Positions 1 to 9,900 of a stretch of DNA of 64,000 nt are shown here, in pieces; within the stretch, counting starts at the first letter, position 1, and every line of letters begins with the position of its first letter. Where the stretch lies: NCBI GenBank assembly GCA_011772205.1, contig WVZY01000006.1, positions 1-64,000 of the forward strand, read 5' to 3'. Source of the stretch: Candidatus Latescibacterota bacterium (lineage in GTDB: Bacteria > Krumholzibacteriota > Krumholzibacteriia > WVZY01). A program made the position numbers and the translations under genes. The notes below the pieces were generated by a model. The model did no database searches, was not told where the DNA came from, and worked only from the letters and a program-made list of their open reading frames with translations.

Positions 1-57
1 CAATAGCCGCCAGTTGTCCACGGATGAGCCGGGGGTCGAAATGGCCGGTTTTGGTGT
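1..57 (-). pseudogene. IS21-family istA fragment at the window edge
   Basis: Read on the minus strand this stretch encodes P-K-P-A-I-S-T-P-G-S-S, closely matching the KPAIPTPGS segment of the second IS21 remnant at 12,265-12,495; 23 of 24 bases around positions 30-53 are identical to 12,311-12,334. KPAI.T.GS follows the helix-turn-helix in IS21-type IstA transposases. The N-terminal part is missing because repeat copy A begins at position 58, so the fragment is cut at its 5' side; its other end lies outside the window. Confidence 0.5.
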
Positions 58-513
58 CTTGGGAGCAGGGGACTTGTCCGTGTAACTGCAAGCGCACGAA
101 TGGCTTGTAATCTGCCCAAATATCTGTGAACGTTGTTTCGAACCATGGAATGCGAGGGCTCTTGAGGGCGTTGAAGGGTCCTCGCGGCTCAACCGGTGAG
201 TCACGAGATTCCTGATCCCGCGCGTCATTCCAGGTCGCGCAACGCGGATTCGCCGGTGCGTGGAACACCCTGAGTTTAAGTAACGCTGGGAAAAAACCAG
301 CTGAGATCAAGTACTAAGAAGGCATTAATCACAAAGAAAAAGAGCGCAGGCGGCGGGAATCGAACCCTTTTCACCTGTAAACCCTAACCCGATGATGGCG
401 TGCGACTTCGGTCTTTACTGCGTGATAACGTTTGCGTTACCGAGCCGCTTCTTTTCCCCTGGAGTCCCCTCCAGTCCCCTGGAGTCCTCCCCAGTCTTGG
501 AGATATTGGAGAC
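58..513 (-). repeat. Island-end repeat, copy A (inverted)
   Basis: About 455 bp that is the reverse complement, at roughly 90-95% identity by eye, of 22,062-22,509 (copy B); a shorter relative, copy C, lies at 17,860-18,028. From left to right on the plus strand it holds a tRNA-Pro-derived anticodon-arm core (58-71), a unique-looking 270-bp body, a T-arm-like motif on the minus strand (350-367), and a purine-rich tract made of 11-bp units of the type GGACTCCAGGG near 455-495. No protein is supported here. The start of the first gene, at 580, follows 66 bp after its edge. Confidence 0.85.
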
Positions 514-579
514 GGCTTAGCCTATGGCAATGCGACACATCCATAGGACGATACAGAACCAGCTATTGATAAAGTGTCT

Positions 580-1590
580 TCAGGATTTTTTGAATCGTAC
601 CTTCTCCATCCATGGAGGCTGCGCAAGCTCGAACCGAGCCTTCCCTAGCCTCCACTCGACCAATGGTTCAATCACTGGTGGTAAGATCGCAAATACTGCT
701 CGATAACATTCAAAGAATCTCTTCACGGGGGGATCGGGGGCCTGCCCATGACGTAGTTCCATTACCTCTGATTCCCGAGGCATATTTTCTATCAACCGTC
801 GATCTAGACCTAATGAAGCAGCATCGCACTGGTCATACAGAAAGAACAGGTTATGTATTTTGGGATACTCGCCAGATTTTTTCTGGAGTACCGCTTTGAA
901 TGCGTGTTCGCACGCAAGCTGTAGTTCCCAGAATGCCTTGGCAGTGCCGCCGCGCTGTCCTTTCTTAACAACAAGATCAACGGCTGTTTCCAGGTGGACT
1001 AAGATGCTCCGTGTGAATCCACGGATGACGCTGTCTGAATCTCCAATACCTGAAATCATTGACGACACTTGTCGAACAGAAGAGGCTATTTCGGTGGTCA
1101 CTTGCCGTACTTTTTCACGGTCGCGTGGTTCCATATCCGTGAGATTCGGCGGGGAGACGATCCAATCCAGGGGATTCTCTTCGGCTAATACTGTATCTGG
1201 AAAGGCCACCCATATTGTCTCTCCTGGTCTCCCGGGCTGGGATATTGACGCCGGTACTTCCACGAGGAACGGAGTGTTATAGATCAATACGAGCGCCTTG
1301 ATCTTTCGGACTGAGGAGCGGTTAAAATCATTGGGGTACCGCGAGGTATACCACTCGTATGTGTCGGCAAATACCGACTTGAACCATCCCTCAGTAACAA
1401 ACTCGGTGGAGGTGAAATCTGGTTTCCATTTCCGACCTCCTTCCTGGACTTCTGTTATGTGAATCTCTGAGAATATTCTAGCAGCATGGAATGGCCGTTG
1501 CGCCACAGGCAGATCACTCGTGGCGAGGTGCTCATCTACATCTTCGAGAGTTTCAAAAAGTACGGTCTTGAAAGTCTCTTCGTCGGTCAT
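580..1590 (-). CDS. HEPN-like domain protein, last gene of toxin operon
   Basis: A 336-aa soluble protein. The N-terminal two thirds is unrecognised alpha/beta sequence; the last 120 residues are helical, with the segment A-C-E-H-A-F-K-A-V-L followed by Y-P-K-I-H-N-L, which resembles HEPN domains (nucleotide-binding helical bundles, often RNases), and an R-H-G a little later. I do not see a certain Rx4-6H catalytic motif, so RNase activity is not assured. It is read in the same direction as the XRE-ImmA, MazF-like and TPR-HEPN genes upstream, 60 bp after the last of them, and is the final gene before repeat copy A. A role as a toxin or an effector partner is inferred from context. Confidence 0.5.
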   Translation of the reverse strand: MTDEETFKTVLFETLEDVDEHLATSDLPVAQRPFHAARIFSEIHITEVQEGGRKWKPDFTSTEFVTEGWFKSVFADTYEWYTSRYPNDFNRSSVRKIKALVLIYNTPFLVEVPASISQPGRPGETIWVAFPDTVLAEENPLDWIVSPPNLTDMEPRDREKVRQVTTEIASSVRQVSSMISGIGDSDSVIRGFTRSILVHLETAVDLVVKKGQRGGTAKAFWELQLACEHAFKAVLQKKSGEYPKIHNLFFLYDQCDAASLGLDRRLIENMPRESEVMELRHGQAPDPPVKRFFECYRAVFAILPPVIEPLVEWRLGKARFELAQPPWMEKVRFKKS

Positions 1591-1650
1591 CGACTACCCC
1601 ATTATCGCTCGCTGATGGCAGGCCCCGTTCACATCGTTTTTGGTTGGTCC

Positions 1651-3222
1651 CTAGGTTGTCGGCAGATCGTCTTGATCCCGGCCGCGTATCCAATCATGGC
1701 TTGGCACTGTGAGAGTGCCGAGCCGTTTTCCATTGGCGAGATGGGCTTCACGGCGCCCTACAGCTTCAGCAAGGTAGATGAGAGCAGACCTTGTCAGACG
1801 AAGTGTGTCTAGCAATGTTACCTGGAACTCTTCCTCCCCGTAGTGAGTTGCGTAGGCGCTCGGCCGCGAAGGATCGGTTTGAAGATCATGGATCACGCTG
1901 AACCGATGTGTACCTGTGTTTCGACTCGCCTTTTTGCTGTATAGATACCCGTCTGCATTGAGATCAGAGGCCACTTCCGCAAGTGCAATGAATCCGGGAT
2001 TGCCTCGGGAGATTTCAGGTTCAACAAAAGGATTCCACGTTAGTGATCCGGTGGACTTATCCTTCTCATACCACCTGTTACGGAACCAAATCGTTCTTGG
2101 TTTCTCGTTCGTTTCAAGGTACTCGGCCACGAAAACCGCTATCTTATCGAACACATCCATTGCTGCCCTTTGTGTGAGGATGAGAAGGGATACATTGATT
2201 CCGTATCGGGCGTAGTCTAAGGTATCGGCATATGATCCGCTCTCCGGTGCACCCTCATGCAAAGCGGTGTAACATTGCCACCGCGCGGCAAGATAGTCCG
2301 ATTTGAGAACATTGAACATCGCAAACACCGGCGGAACACCGTGCTCTCGGTCGAGCGGTTCTACGATAGACTCAAGACGAAGCGTGTCCCATCGCCGAAG
2401 CCCCGGTTGTATTCCCTCGATTGTTGGAGTTAACGCGAGACGTTCGCGTGCCACAAACTGCTCATATGGTGTCACCTGCGACAAATCTGGGTATTCGCCC
2501 CCGGTCAGGTCTTTCTGTAACAGCAGGTTTAGCTCTTCCGCTGCTGCTGTACCAGCTAGCTCGATGAGCCGGTTCCGATCTTCTCCCGCTCGTTTGAGGT
2601 GCTCACTGGCGACTGCCCGTAGAGTTTTATTATCACCAAGGCCGAGTTTGATCTGACGCAGAAGTGCTTTGACGGCTCCAGTCCGAGCAACGGCATTCGA
2701 TGGATCAACCGCGAGTGCCTGTAGGTATGTGTCATACGCTTCAACCCAGCGGTGCCCTGTCCAAAGAGCATTACCAAGATTGGTTATCGCGCGAGCCCGG
2801 ATATCGTCACGTCCTTCGGATCGCCCGACGGTATGAAGCATTACGCGAGCCCGCACGCGCAGTTCGAGGGTTTGCAGATACCAATCTGGGCTCTTGTACG
2901 AGTAAGGGGCGGAGCGAGCCGTCAGTGCGTTGGCTAACGGGTAAAGAATGTCTGGGTCATTCGGATTCTCGATCAATAATCGCTCTAGAAGTGCCTCCCC
3001 CTCGACTACGGCTGAGTTATCACGAGCAGCATCCCCGGCATCTATCAAAGTGGATGCCACTATTAGGTCTGTTGTCATTCCCTCAGCGATGCGAGCCCGT
3101 GGAACCGAACGCGCACGATTAATAGCTGCCTGAGGATCGGTGTTTAACAAATGGACTAGTTCTTGCCCCAGACGAACGTATTCCTCCATCGGAAGTTGGG
3201 GGAGTATCGACGAGTCATCCAT
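1651..3222 (-). CDS. TPR protein with C-terminal LA2681-like HEPN RNase domain
   Basis: About 523 aa. The N-terminal half carries TPR-like helical repeats (for example ITNLGNALWTGHRWVEAYDTYLQALAVDPSNA). The C-terminal 200 residues resemble the LA2681-type HEPN family and include R-N-T-G-T-H around residue 440, fitting the HEPN catalytic pattern R-x4-H, so metal-independent RNase activity is likely. An upstream GTG is possible, but the ATG at 3,222 is better placed behind AGGAG, which overlaps the stop of the MazF-like gene. Translational coupling to that toxin is therefore probable. TPR-HEPN proteins of this sort are typical abortive-infection or toxin effectors; the trigger here is unknown. 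Confidence 0.65.
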   Translation of the reverse strand: MDDSSILPQLPMEEYVRLGQELVHLLNTDPQAAINRARSVPRARIAEGMTTDLIVASTLIDAGDAARDNSAVVEGEALLERLLIENPNDPDILYPLANALTARSAPYSYKSPDWYLQTLELRVRARVMLHTVGRSEGRDDIRARAITNLGNALWTGHRWVEAYDTYLQALAVDPSNAVARTGAVKALLRQIKLGLGDNKTLRAVASEHLKRAGEDRNRLIELAGTAAAEELNLLLQKDLTGGEYPDLSQVTPYEQFVARERLALTPTIEGIQPGLRRWDTLRLESIVEPLDREHGVPPVFAMFNVLKSDYLAARWQCYTALHEGAPESGSYADTLDYARYGINVSLLILTQRAAMDVFDKIAVFVAEYLETNEKPRTIWFRNRWYEKDKSTGSLTWNPFVEPEISRGNPGFIALAEVASDLNADGYLYSKKASRNTGTHRFSVIHDLQTDPSRPSAYATHYGEEEFQVTLLDTLRLTRSALIYLAEAVGRREAHLANGKRLGTLTVPSHDWIRGRDQDDLPTT

Positions 3223-3238
3223 AGTCACTATCTCCTAG

Positions 3239-3601
3239 CTACGCGCCGACGCACAGAGCTATCGCTGCACTTATCTCCTCTATCTCTTCAGCACGCAGGT
3301 CGCCGATCTTAGTGGCGAATCGATTAATCGAAACAGATTTGACTTGAAAACAATCCGCCGCTGATTTCTTGTTAAGCCCATTATCTTTTCGGGGTCTTAG
3401 GCAGACGAGCCACGGCACTGTTGCGTACTTCGCATCCCATCCAGTGATCGGAACAACGATCCTCAGTGGTAACTTCCCTATTGAAGACAGGCTGACCACG
3501 ACCGCAGGTCGCTTCTTGCCTATTTCGGCGCCTTTTACCGGATCGAAACGAATCATCCATACCTCGCCGCGGGTTGGAATAACACTAGATGGATTCGTCA
3601 T
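3239..3601 (-). CDS. MazF/PemK-family endoribonuclease toxin
   Basis: A 120-aa protein starting MTNPSSVIPTRGEVWMIRFDPVKGAEIGKKRP. The motifs R-G-E-V-W, G-x-E-I-G-K-K-R-P-A-V-V-V and I-V-V-P-I-T are the hallmark of MazF/PemK/CcdB-fold toxins, which cleave mRNA. A longer reading from 3,667 exists, but the extra residues lie inside the upstream gene and lack family character, so I chose the ATG at 3,601, which overlaps the end of the XRE-ImmA gene by 17 nt. No MazE-type antitoxin lies upstream; the XRE-ImmA protein takes that position, so it is the likely repressor or antitoxin. Followed closely by the TPR-HEPN gene. Confidence 0.8.
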   Translation of the reverse strand: MTNPSSVIPTRGEVWMIRFDPVKGAEIGKKRPAVVVSLSSIGKLPLRIVVPITGWDAKYATVPWLVCLRPRKDNGLNKKSAADCFQVKSVSINRFATKIGDLRAEEIEEISAAIALCVGA

Positions 3602-4814
3602 GCTGATCCTCCTCGGAGAGCGACTCGAATCCCGAGAGGGCCCCGTCATCCTCGTACTCTTCTGCAACCAGTGTCGCAGCCTGCTCCGTCAACCGTTCCC
3701 TGTCGGATTTCGGCAGGAGCAGTAATGCTCTTGCATCAAGTGCACCAATAGGCTCTAACCCCGTTACATCCATTGTGATGCCGGGACAAATGCGTTCCGC
3801 CTGTGCAGGGGTCAGCAAACCCTCGGCAAGGGCACGAACCGTCAAGTAGCGTAGTTTCCTTGGACGCTCTTTTGCCTCGAACTCGACAGGCTCCTCGCGC
3901 CTCCAGCCCCGTGAACTCATTTCCGAAAAAAGTGTTCGAGCGTGAGATTCGCGGATGATTCCCAGGTCTACTGCACGCATTATCCACGCTTGCATGCTCA
4001 ATCCGTGCTTCAGTTTGAGCATCGCCAACTCCCGAAGATCGAGGTGCCGCCGCTTATGTCCCAACTCGCGTCGTGCTGTAGAGGCAGTAACGAGAAAGGC
4101 TCCCGCGAATCTGTGCGCGATCTTCTCTTCGGCCCTCCGATTAATGTCCTGGGTATCCATGAACAGATGTCCAAGTTCATGTGCGAGATTGAATCGACGT
4201 CTGTCGTCGGACACAGCACGACTCACGACAATGATCGGCACAGTATCATTGGCCCAACCTGACAACGCGTCGAAGAGGTCCTCATCGCGGCTCGATTCCA
4301 CTACGACACCGCCACTATCTTCTATAGTGGCTGTGACGCTCTCGATGGGTTGATCACCGAGACGCCAATGACTCCTAAGCGATTCCGCTGCTCGCTCAGC
4401 GTCCTCAGATTCCTTAACCCGGATTTTCAACGCCAATCCCGCGTGCTCTTCTGCGACAGGTTGTCTATCAGCAAACGCAGGCTCCAGTGCGCGCTGAAGA
4501 CTCAAACACACTTCCACCTGTGCCTCGGCGAGTGCCTTGAGCCCTTCTTGTTTTTTCTGTCCGAGTCCAGTCCGCTTCCGAAAGGCTAACCAACTGACTT
4601 GGACAGAGGGCTCCTCTAGAAAATAGGCCGTATCGACACCAAGAACTCGCGCAAGGAGACGCATCACGCTTGGTTTCGGAATGCTACCTCCTCGTTCGTA
4701 TTTCGACAGTCCGCCCTTGGTGAGTTTTAGCCCATCGGCCGCGAGAGCCTCGACGACCTCTTCCTGGGTCATACCGGCAGCTATCCGAGCTAGCCTGATT
4801 CGGTTTCCAATCAT
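3585..4814 (-). CDS. XRE regulator with ImmA/IrrE metalloprotease domain (module 1)
   Basis: 409 aa. Residues 1-65 form an XRE helix-turn-helix (IRLARIAAGMTQEEVVEAL...GGLSKYERG). Residues about 190-280 form the ImmA/IrrE (COG2856) domain with zinc motif H-E-L-G-H in FNLAHELGHLFMD. The C-terminal 110 residues are unassigned. In this family the protease cleaves a repressor or antitoxin after a stress signal; here the DNA-binding and protease parts are fused. It heads an operon with the MazF-like toxin and two HEPN proteins, and its upstream DNA has a tandem GTTGACTTTCTC repeat. Its counterpart in the second module is at 15,271. Confidence 0.85.
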   Translation of the reverse strand: MIGNRIRLARIAAGMTQEEVVEALAADGLKLTKGGLSKYERGGSIPKPSVMRLLARVLGVDTAYFLEEPSVQVSWLAFRKRTGLGQKKQEGLKALAEAQVEVCLSLQRALEPAFADRQPVAEEHAGLALKIRVKESEDAERAAESLRSHWRLGDQPIESVTATIEDSGGVVVESSRDEDLFDALSGWANDTVPIIVVSRAVSDDRRRFNLAHELGHLFMDTQDINRRAEEKIAHRFAGAFLVTASTARRELGHKRRHLDLRELAMLKLKHGLSMQAWIMRAVDLGIIRESHARTLFSEMSSRGWRREEPVEFEAKERPRKLRYLTVRALAEGLLTPAQAERICPGITMDVTGLEPIGALDARALLLLPKSDRERLTEQAATLVAEEYEDDGALSGFESLSEEDQHDESI

Positions 4815-4862
4815 AAGCTCTCGTCACCCCCGATCTGAACCGTTGTCAATATTTGGATTTCA

Positions 4863-4917
4863 TAGAGAAAAGTCAACGTTTACAATATCGCAGATAATGG
4901 AGAGAAAGTCAACAAAA
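4863..4917 (-). promoter_or_regulatory. Tandem promoter/operator of toxin operon
   Basis: On the minus strand GTTGACTTTCTC occurs at about 4,906-4,917 and again, with one extra T, at about 4,870-4,881. The second copy supplies a TTGACT -35 element followed after 17 bp by AATATT, placing transcription about 40 bp upstream of the XRE-ImmA start. The repetition of the same box suggests either tandem promoters or two operator sites for the XRE protein. This assignment is inferred from spacing only. Confidence 0.45.
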
Positions 4918-5092
4918 ACATAATGAGGGCTCGCCTGTAGTCGATCTCATCATCCTAGCCAGGATTGGTTGATCGAGCAGATCGGCCTTGACAGACTCAA
5001 CTGTTTACGGGGATAAGATTTACGTGAATAGGGCGTGTTTCTGAATCCATCTCATAGACAGGACTGACGTGCATTTGCAGGAGAACATTTGA

Positions 5093-6118
5093 TCAGTCAA
5101 CGTATCCGTATCTTGTCTTCACGTAGTCCAGCCAGTCCCGCCACCGGCCTCTTGAGTCGTGGTCCCGGACCCAAGAAACCCACTGCTGATGGGTAAATGT
5201 GGAGAACTGAGCCCGGCCATCGAAGAGGGCCCCCCACCCTGCCGCAAAGTCTTCCACTCCGCTCGTGCGCAAGCAGTGAATCAGCTGAGTGTTTCGAGCA
5301 TCGTAAGCTACGCAGGATACAACAAGATCATAACGGCCGCTGGCGGCGATGCCCTCCGCCAGGGCTTGCTGGCGGAACAGCTGGTACCCTGCTGTTGCCG
5401 CGGGGCAGCGATTGAGAACTCTTCTCCCTCGCTCGCTGAGCCGAATGTATTCCCAGTACTTCCTGTTTCTCCTCGCACCCTTTTCCCATCGAAGCTGCCA
5501 GCATCGTTCCGGCAAATCAGCCAGGAGATTTTCCCATTCCATACAACGTGTTTTGTCGGGATTATTTACGCCGGATGCTCGCCCTGAGCACGAATAGAAG
5601 GAGTGTTCCACCAACTTGCTCTCTGTCAAGATCAGCCCCGTTCCCCCAACGGTCCTCACCAGAAACGCTATGTCAGGCGATGTCTGATTGGCTCCTCTCT
5701 GATCGCCTCCGGGCTCCCCCAGCAAGGTCGTCGGGTCGAATGGAGGCGCTTCCTCGTACTCTAGTACCACCGCATCAACAGATTCGATAGATTGACAAAC
5801 GTACTCTTTCAGAAATCCGGCCAGGAGCTGTAAGCCATGGCGCTGCCGGAAGGGGAAGTACGTGTTCACGCACTGAATCCATGAACTTTTCAGGTTATGG
5901 ACACCCTGGTGCTCTTGCACACATTCTTGCCGTAGGTAATCGGGCAAGGAGTTGATCGACCCTCGACGGATGCCTTGCCATAGTGATTCCTCCCACAAAT
6001 GCCGTGGTAGAATCCAGGAGCGCACCTTACCACCTTGGCGTCCAGACTCTCGGCATTTAATATGCGCCTTGCGCCAGCATATTTGGTGTTCGGTCATCCT
6101 GTCGTTAAATGTTATCAT
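5093..6118 (-). CDS. PD-(D/E)xK restriction-endonuclease-like protein (copy 1)
   Basis: 341 aa, soluble. Around residues 145-175 it reads S-P-D-I-A-F...G-L-I-L-T-E-S-K-L-V-E-H, which fits the PD...ExK nuclease core, and F-Y-S-C-S-G-R follows. The whole protein is about 80% identical by eye to the product of 14,068-15,087, including the nuclease core. It resembles the PGN_0703-type putative restriction endonucleases, but I cannot confirm this. Its ATG overlaps the TGA of the GIY-YIG gene by one base (TGATG), so it is the last gene of the operon that starts at 11,183. The next gene downstream is XRE-ImmA, the same neighbour order as for copy 2. Confidence 0.65.
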   Translation of the reverse strand: MITFNDRMTEHQICWRKAHIKCRESGRQGGKVRSWILPRHLWEESLWQGIRRGSINSLPDYLRQECVQEHQGVHNLKSSWIQCVNTYFPFRQRHGLQLLAGFLKEYVCQSIESVDAVVLEYEEAPPFDPTTLLGEPGGDQRGANQTSPDIAFLVRTVGGTGLILTESKLVEHSFYSCSGRASGVNNPDKTRCMEWENLLADLPERCWQLRWEKGARRNRKYWEYIRLSERGRRVLNRCPAATAGYQLFRQQALAEGIAASGRYDLVVSCVAYDARNTQLIHCLRTSGVEDFAAGWGALFDGRAQFSTFTHQQWVSWVRDHDSRGRWRDWLDYVKTRYGYVD

Positions 6119-6714
6119 CAGGAACTCTTTTCGAACCTTCTTCGATTAATCTCCTTACGGAAACATTCGATCACTTCAATCGTTAAATCGTGTGCCTCTT
6201 TAGGTGGCTTTGGCAGCTGTGTATTTCCACGAGGATTCAGTATCTCGATCAACTCAGATTCAATATCAGCAATATCTTTCGGTAGTGCCGTCCCTGTTTC
6301 AACCCACACAATATGAGTTGCTCGACTGCGATTGAGTGCTCGATCCCAGTTCTTTACATAGTCTTCTCGACCAGGATAATTCCGTCGGCAATGCTCTTGA
6401 AGTTGACGTTTTGTGAATATCGGTTCCCAGAATATATTTCTATCATCAATCAGCTCCTGAACAATCCTTCCCTGCAGATGGGACTTGCCCTTACCGGACC
6501 TGCCTATATACAAGTTTATCCAGCGGCGCTGTTCATCATAACGACCCCACATATAAATCCCCTGATAAAGGCTCACCGGTTCTGCAACAGATCGCGCTAA
6601 CTTCCCATATTGTCTACCTGTGGGCGAGTTTTGTAACAACGCTTCGCCCGTCCTATCGTCATTCCATGCAAAATCATAAAGCTTCTTGAGACATATTGAG
6701 TCTGATTTTAACAT
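6118..6714 (-). CDS. GIY-YIG-type endonuclease
   Basis: 198 aa. Q-G-I-Y-M-W-G...N-L-Y-I-G-R-S matches the paired GIY and YIG strands (about residues 51-72), followed by H-L-Q-G-R-I containing the conserved arginine, and by E-S-E-L-I-E-I-L-N-P-R-G-N, which supplies the catalytic glutamate and the usual N/P-R-G-N tail. These are the essentials of a GIY-YIG nuclease. No extra DNA-binding domain is visible, so targeting may come from the large XRE protein encoded upstream. Its end overlaps the start of the PD-ExK gene by one base, implying coupled translation. Confidence 0.75.
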   Translation of the reverse strand: MLKSDSICLKKLYDFAWNDDRTGEALLQNSPTGRQYGKLARSVAEPVSLYQGIYMWGRYDEQRRWINLYIGRSGKGKSHLQGRIVQELIDDRNIFWEPIFTKRQLQEHCRRNYPGREDYVKNWDRALNRSRATHIVWVETGTALPKDIADIESELIEILNPRGNTQLPKPPKEAHDLTIEVIECFRKEINRRRFEKSS

Positions 6715-6964
6715 TATTTCCTCCTTCTGGTTTTATGACGGGGACTATCCCCAACGCGGATGCGCTCAAGCAAAACTGATGCAGGTTCATAGTCCCTCCC
6801 CCCTTTTTGCGCCAGTTCTGCTTCGGTTGGTACGAGTTCACCACAGAAAGCTCTGGCGAGAAGAGATGTTGTGAGCTTGTCGACATGAGCTCGGCCTTTC
6901 GGCTCCGTACTGCCAAGGCCAACTGTTGGGCGTTGACAGGTATTGTTCTCTTTTTAGTTTCCAT
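6674..6964 (-). CDS. Possible 96-aa small protein between operon genes
   Basis: A reading frame METKKRTIPVNAQQLALAVRSRKAE... starts two bases after the stop of the 1405-aa gene and ends 41 bp inside the GIY-YIG gene. Its placement fills what would otherwise be a 250-bp hole in a tightly packed operon. The sequence belongs to no family I recognise, and the overlap with the next gene is longer than usual. It may instead be leader DNA; comparison with relatives of the operon would settle this. Confidence 0.3.
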   Translation of the reverse strand: METKKRTIPVNAQQLALAVRSRKAELMSTSSQHLFSPELSVVNSYQPKQNWRKKGGGTMNLHQFCLSASALGIVPVIKPEGGNNVKIRLNMSQEAL

Positions 6965-6965
6965 G

Positions 6966-9900
6966 TTACTCGCCCAGGTCCTGGCGCAAATCAGATTCTT
7001 GATCCTCCCTGCGAGAGTCACGTTTATATGAATCAGCAATACGCCGTAATATTCCGGCAACCCGGGGCCATTTTTCGTTCAATGCCGCTACATATTCTTC
7101 GTATTTCTTTGCCAAAGCTCGTTCCTGCTCACCACCCTCCCATGGCCCCCGTGTCGTCACCCCGCGGTTGTTATGAACTCCGATAATGAAGCCATCATCG
7201 AGATCATTGCTCGCCGTCTGTTCCAAAACATCTCTTACCGCCTCGTGTGGCCATATGTTGTCTTCACCCTCGGGGCAGTTCGCAAGTATGGGTCCAATGA
7301 CATGATCGCCGACAGGTCCCCTCCCTTTTTCAGCGAGGGATTTCCTTGAATCCGAAACCCATTGTGCAAGTGCTTCGGCATCAATTTTCCCATCACTGGT
7401 CCGCCCCGGAAGGCCGTGCCAGGTCATGAGAAGTTCATGAGCGAGCTTCACTTTGGTCTCGTCATTCTTGCTCAAATCCTTTTGTTTCTCCCCTTCAGCC
7501 CTGTAAACTGTGGAAACAACTTCGACGAAAAAGTCTGTATTATTTGCCAACTCAGCCTGGAGTAAACGTGGAGGTCGGTCACCCCGAGTCAGGAGGGGAA
7601 GATAAGCCCACTCAAGCGAAGCCAGGCGGGGAGCATTGATAGCACCAGACTTTTCAATGTAATCCAGAAGATCACTTATACCTTCCGAGAAAAGACTCCC
7701 CATCATCTTTTCACTGGGTTTCTTTTTCGCTGCCATTTCGAGCGTGTCTCTAACGAAATCGACAGGAGGTTTTTTTGAGGCATGATCAAGATATAGCCCC
7801 AATAGTTGAACTGCTACATGAGGTCGTTCGTGTTTAACCAGCTTCTCCGCTGCAGTGACATATTCATCTTGATTCGATAAACCGCAAGGCCGAAAACCAG
7901 CCCAGTACTCCGACTCAGTATCGCTATCTGCCTTTTCTGCTAAATCCCAGGCGAGCCCATCCTGCGGAAGAGAGAGCAAGAATTCGCTTCGTTGCGTTGG
8001 CCTCCAGTCGGTCCATGCTTTTGCGATATCCTCTACCCATTCCCAACCCTCCGATTCGAATCGCCCTTTCACGAATCCACGAGAGAACATATGTTTCACC
8101 TGATCTGTGCAATCCAATGCCCCATATATAGACTCCAGAGCCTTATTTTGTTCCACCCCGATGCGACCGAGTGATTTCCCGAGTTCATAGGAGTTCTCGA
8201 CTTCACCGAGCATTTCGAAAACGCTATCGACGCCCCCCAGCCTCATGAGTTCTGTAACGGCGTTCGATCTCCTCTTCGCAAGCTCCTTCTCTTGTTCTTT
8301 GAATCCCTTACCAGGGAAATCGAGAACATCTGTTTTCTTCTTGAACAGCCAAGCATACTCATAGATAGGAGATGCTGGTTTGAATCTCTCGCTTAGCGCT
8401 TCGAGTTGATTAACACGTTCCTCTGGCATAGCCCAGTCAGCCGAAGAAAATCTTCGGTGTTTCATGAAAATGCGCCGCAGCGAATCTCGGATTTGGCCAC
8501 GATCACGGTCGTCGAGATCATCTGGGTTCAGATTTTCGAGAACATTAACCAGCTTATCGTGGAGGTCTTTGGGGAGGTTCGTTGTATTTCTAAGAAGTTC
8601 ATCCCAGCGTTTAGCATTCGATCCCACATCCTGTAACAGACGAGATATAGTCTCGTCCCAGTACCGTAGCCGCTCGCCGAGGGTTATCCCGCGCTCTTTC
8701 TCAGGCCTCCAATCTCTCCACACTGGACTTGAACTCGGAAATGCATTGTCCATTCCCTTCGGCAGGAGAGAAATCAATACGTCCCAGGCAACCTCCGGGA
8801 GCTGCCTTCGAAGAGTGTCAAGAACCTCAAACCGTTTCTCAGGGGAAGCAGTTGTTTGGGGATACCAATCCAGGAAAATCTGGCGCAGACTTCCGGCTGG
8901 TCTATTACCTCGGTTACCCCCGGCATCATTCCTGACAAGTTTCCCGAGGCATAGGGTTGCTCTAGCCAGATACTCAGGCGCCCACGCAAGCGTTTCTAAG
9001 GCCCACAAGATGTAAGGGTGCGGCGAATGCGCAAACAAAGCGGGGACCGTGGGATCGTCCCGAAATAGTATGCCAAGGATTGGATCCTCACGTAACAAAT
9101 CGGTCTCCATAGCTCGGAGAACTACATCCGGGGCCGCTTCAGCGAAGAACGGTAGAACGTCAGCCAGTGACATCCATAAACGACCTGTCTCGTCTTCGTT
9201 CGCGTTCGACATCAACTTCCGCACTATCTCATCAACGTGATCTTGTCCAACGCTGCCGTCAGCCATCGCTCCAAAATCGCTGTATGCACCCATTATGGCG
9301 AGCGATCCAGCAAGCCCTCGACGAAGATCACTGGAGTATTTACTTGAAACACCGTATGTGGCAGCAGCCCACCGTTTATCTGGTTCCAAGTCGAACGCTG
9401 GATTCACTTCACCGAAAACTTCTGAGCATGCCTTTTCGAACCGAACCATATCATCTGAAGTCACTGATCCTCGAATAAGGTCCCAGGCATCATAGTGCGA
9501 GCTGATCAACCACCGAGTCCCCACATGACGTGCTGGTGGATCAGAATCATTGACCCAACGACTAAGCTTAACTACCGTATCTTCGTAAGACCTGTCTCCT
9601 AACAATGTAATGATATCTTTGTCACCACTCGTTCGTTCATCCCATCGTCCCGCAAGCATTGCTGGGAATACGTCCCGAACATTATTTGATTTGGCCCAGG
9701 CCGGGCGTTGAAGATTACCAAGCTTCCTTCGAAATGACAGAAGATTTCGGCGCGCCAGCCCGGTCATGTCTTCAAGGGATTTATCAGGAACACCCATATG
9801 CTTGAGTGCTTCTCTCGTCTCGTCCCGCGTGAGGCGCCCTATTTCGAGAACATCTCGCATGCCTCCTGAACCTCTCCCCAAGGGAACAAACACGTGGTGG

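Noticed and set aside
455-500. CRISPR-like short repeats in the GGACTCCAGGG tract
   Set aside because: The units are contiguous, imperfect and only about 11 bp, with no spacers and no cas genes in the window.
3602-3667. N-terminal extension of the MazF-like protein
   Set aside because: The extra 22 residues lie within the XRE-ImmA gene, are not MazF-like, and an ATG matching the family start exists at 3,601.
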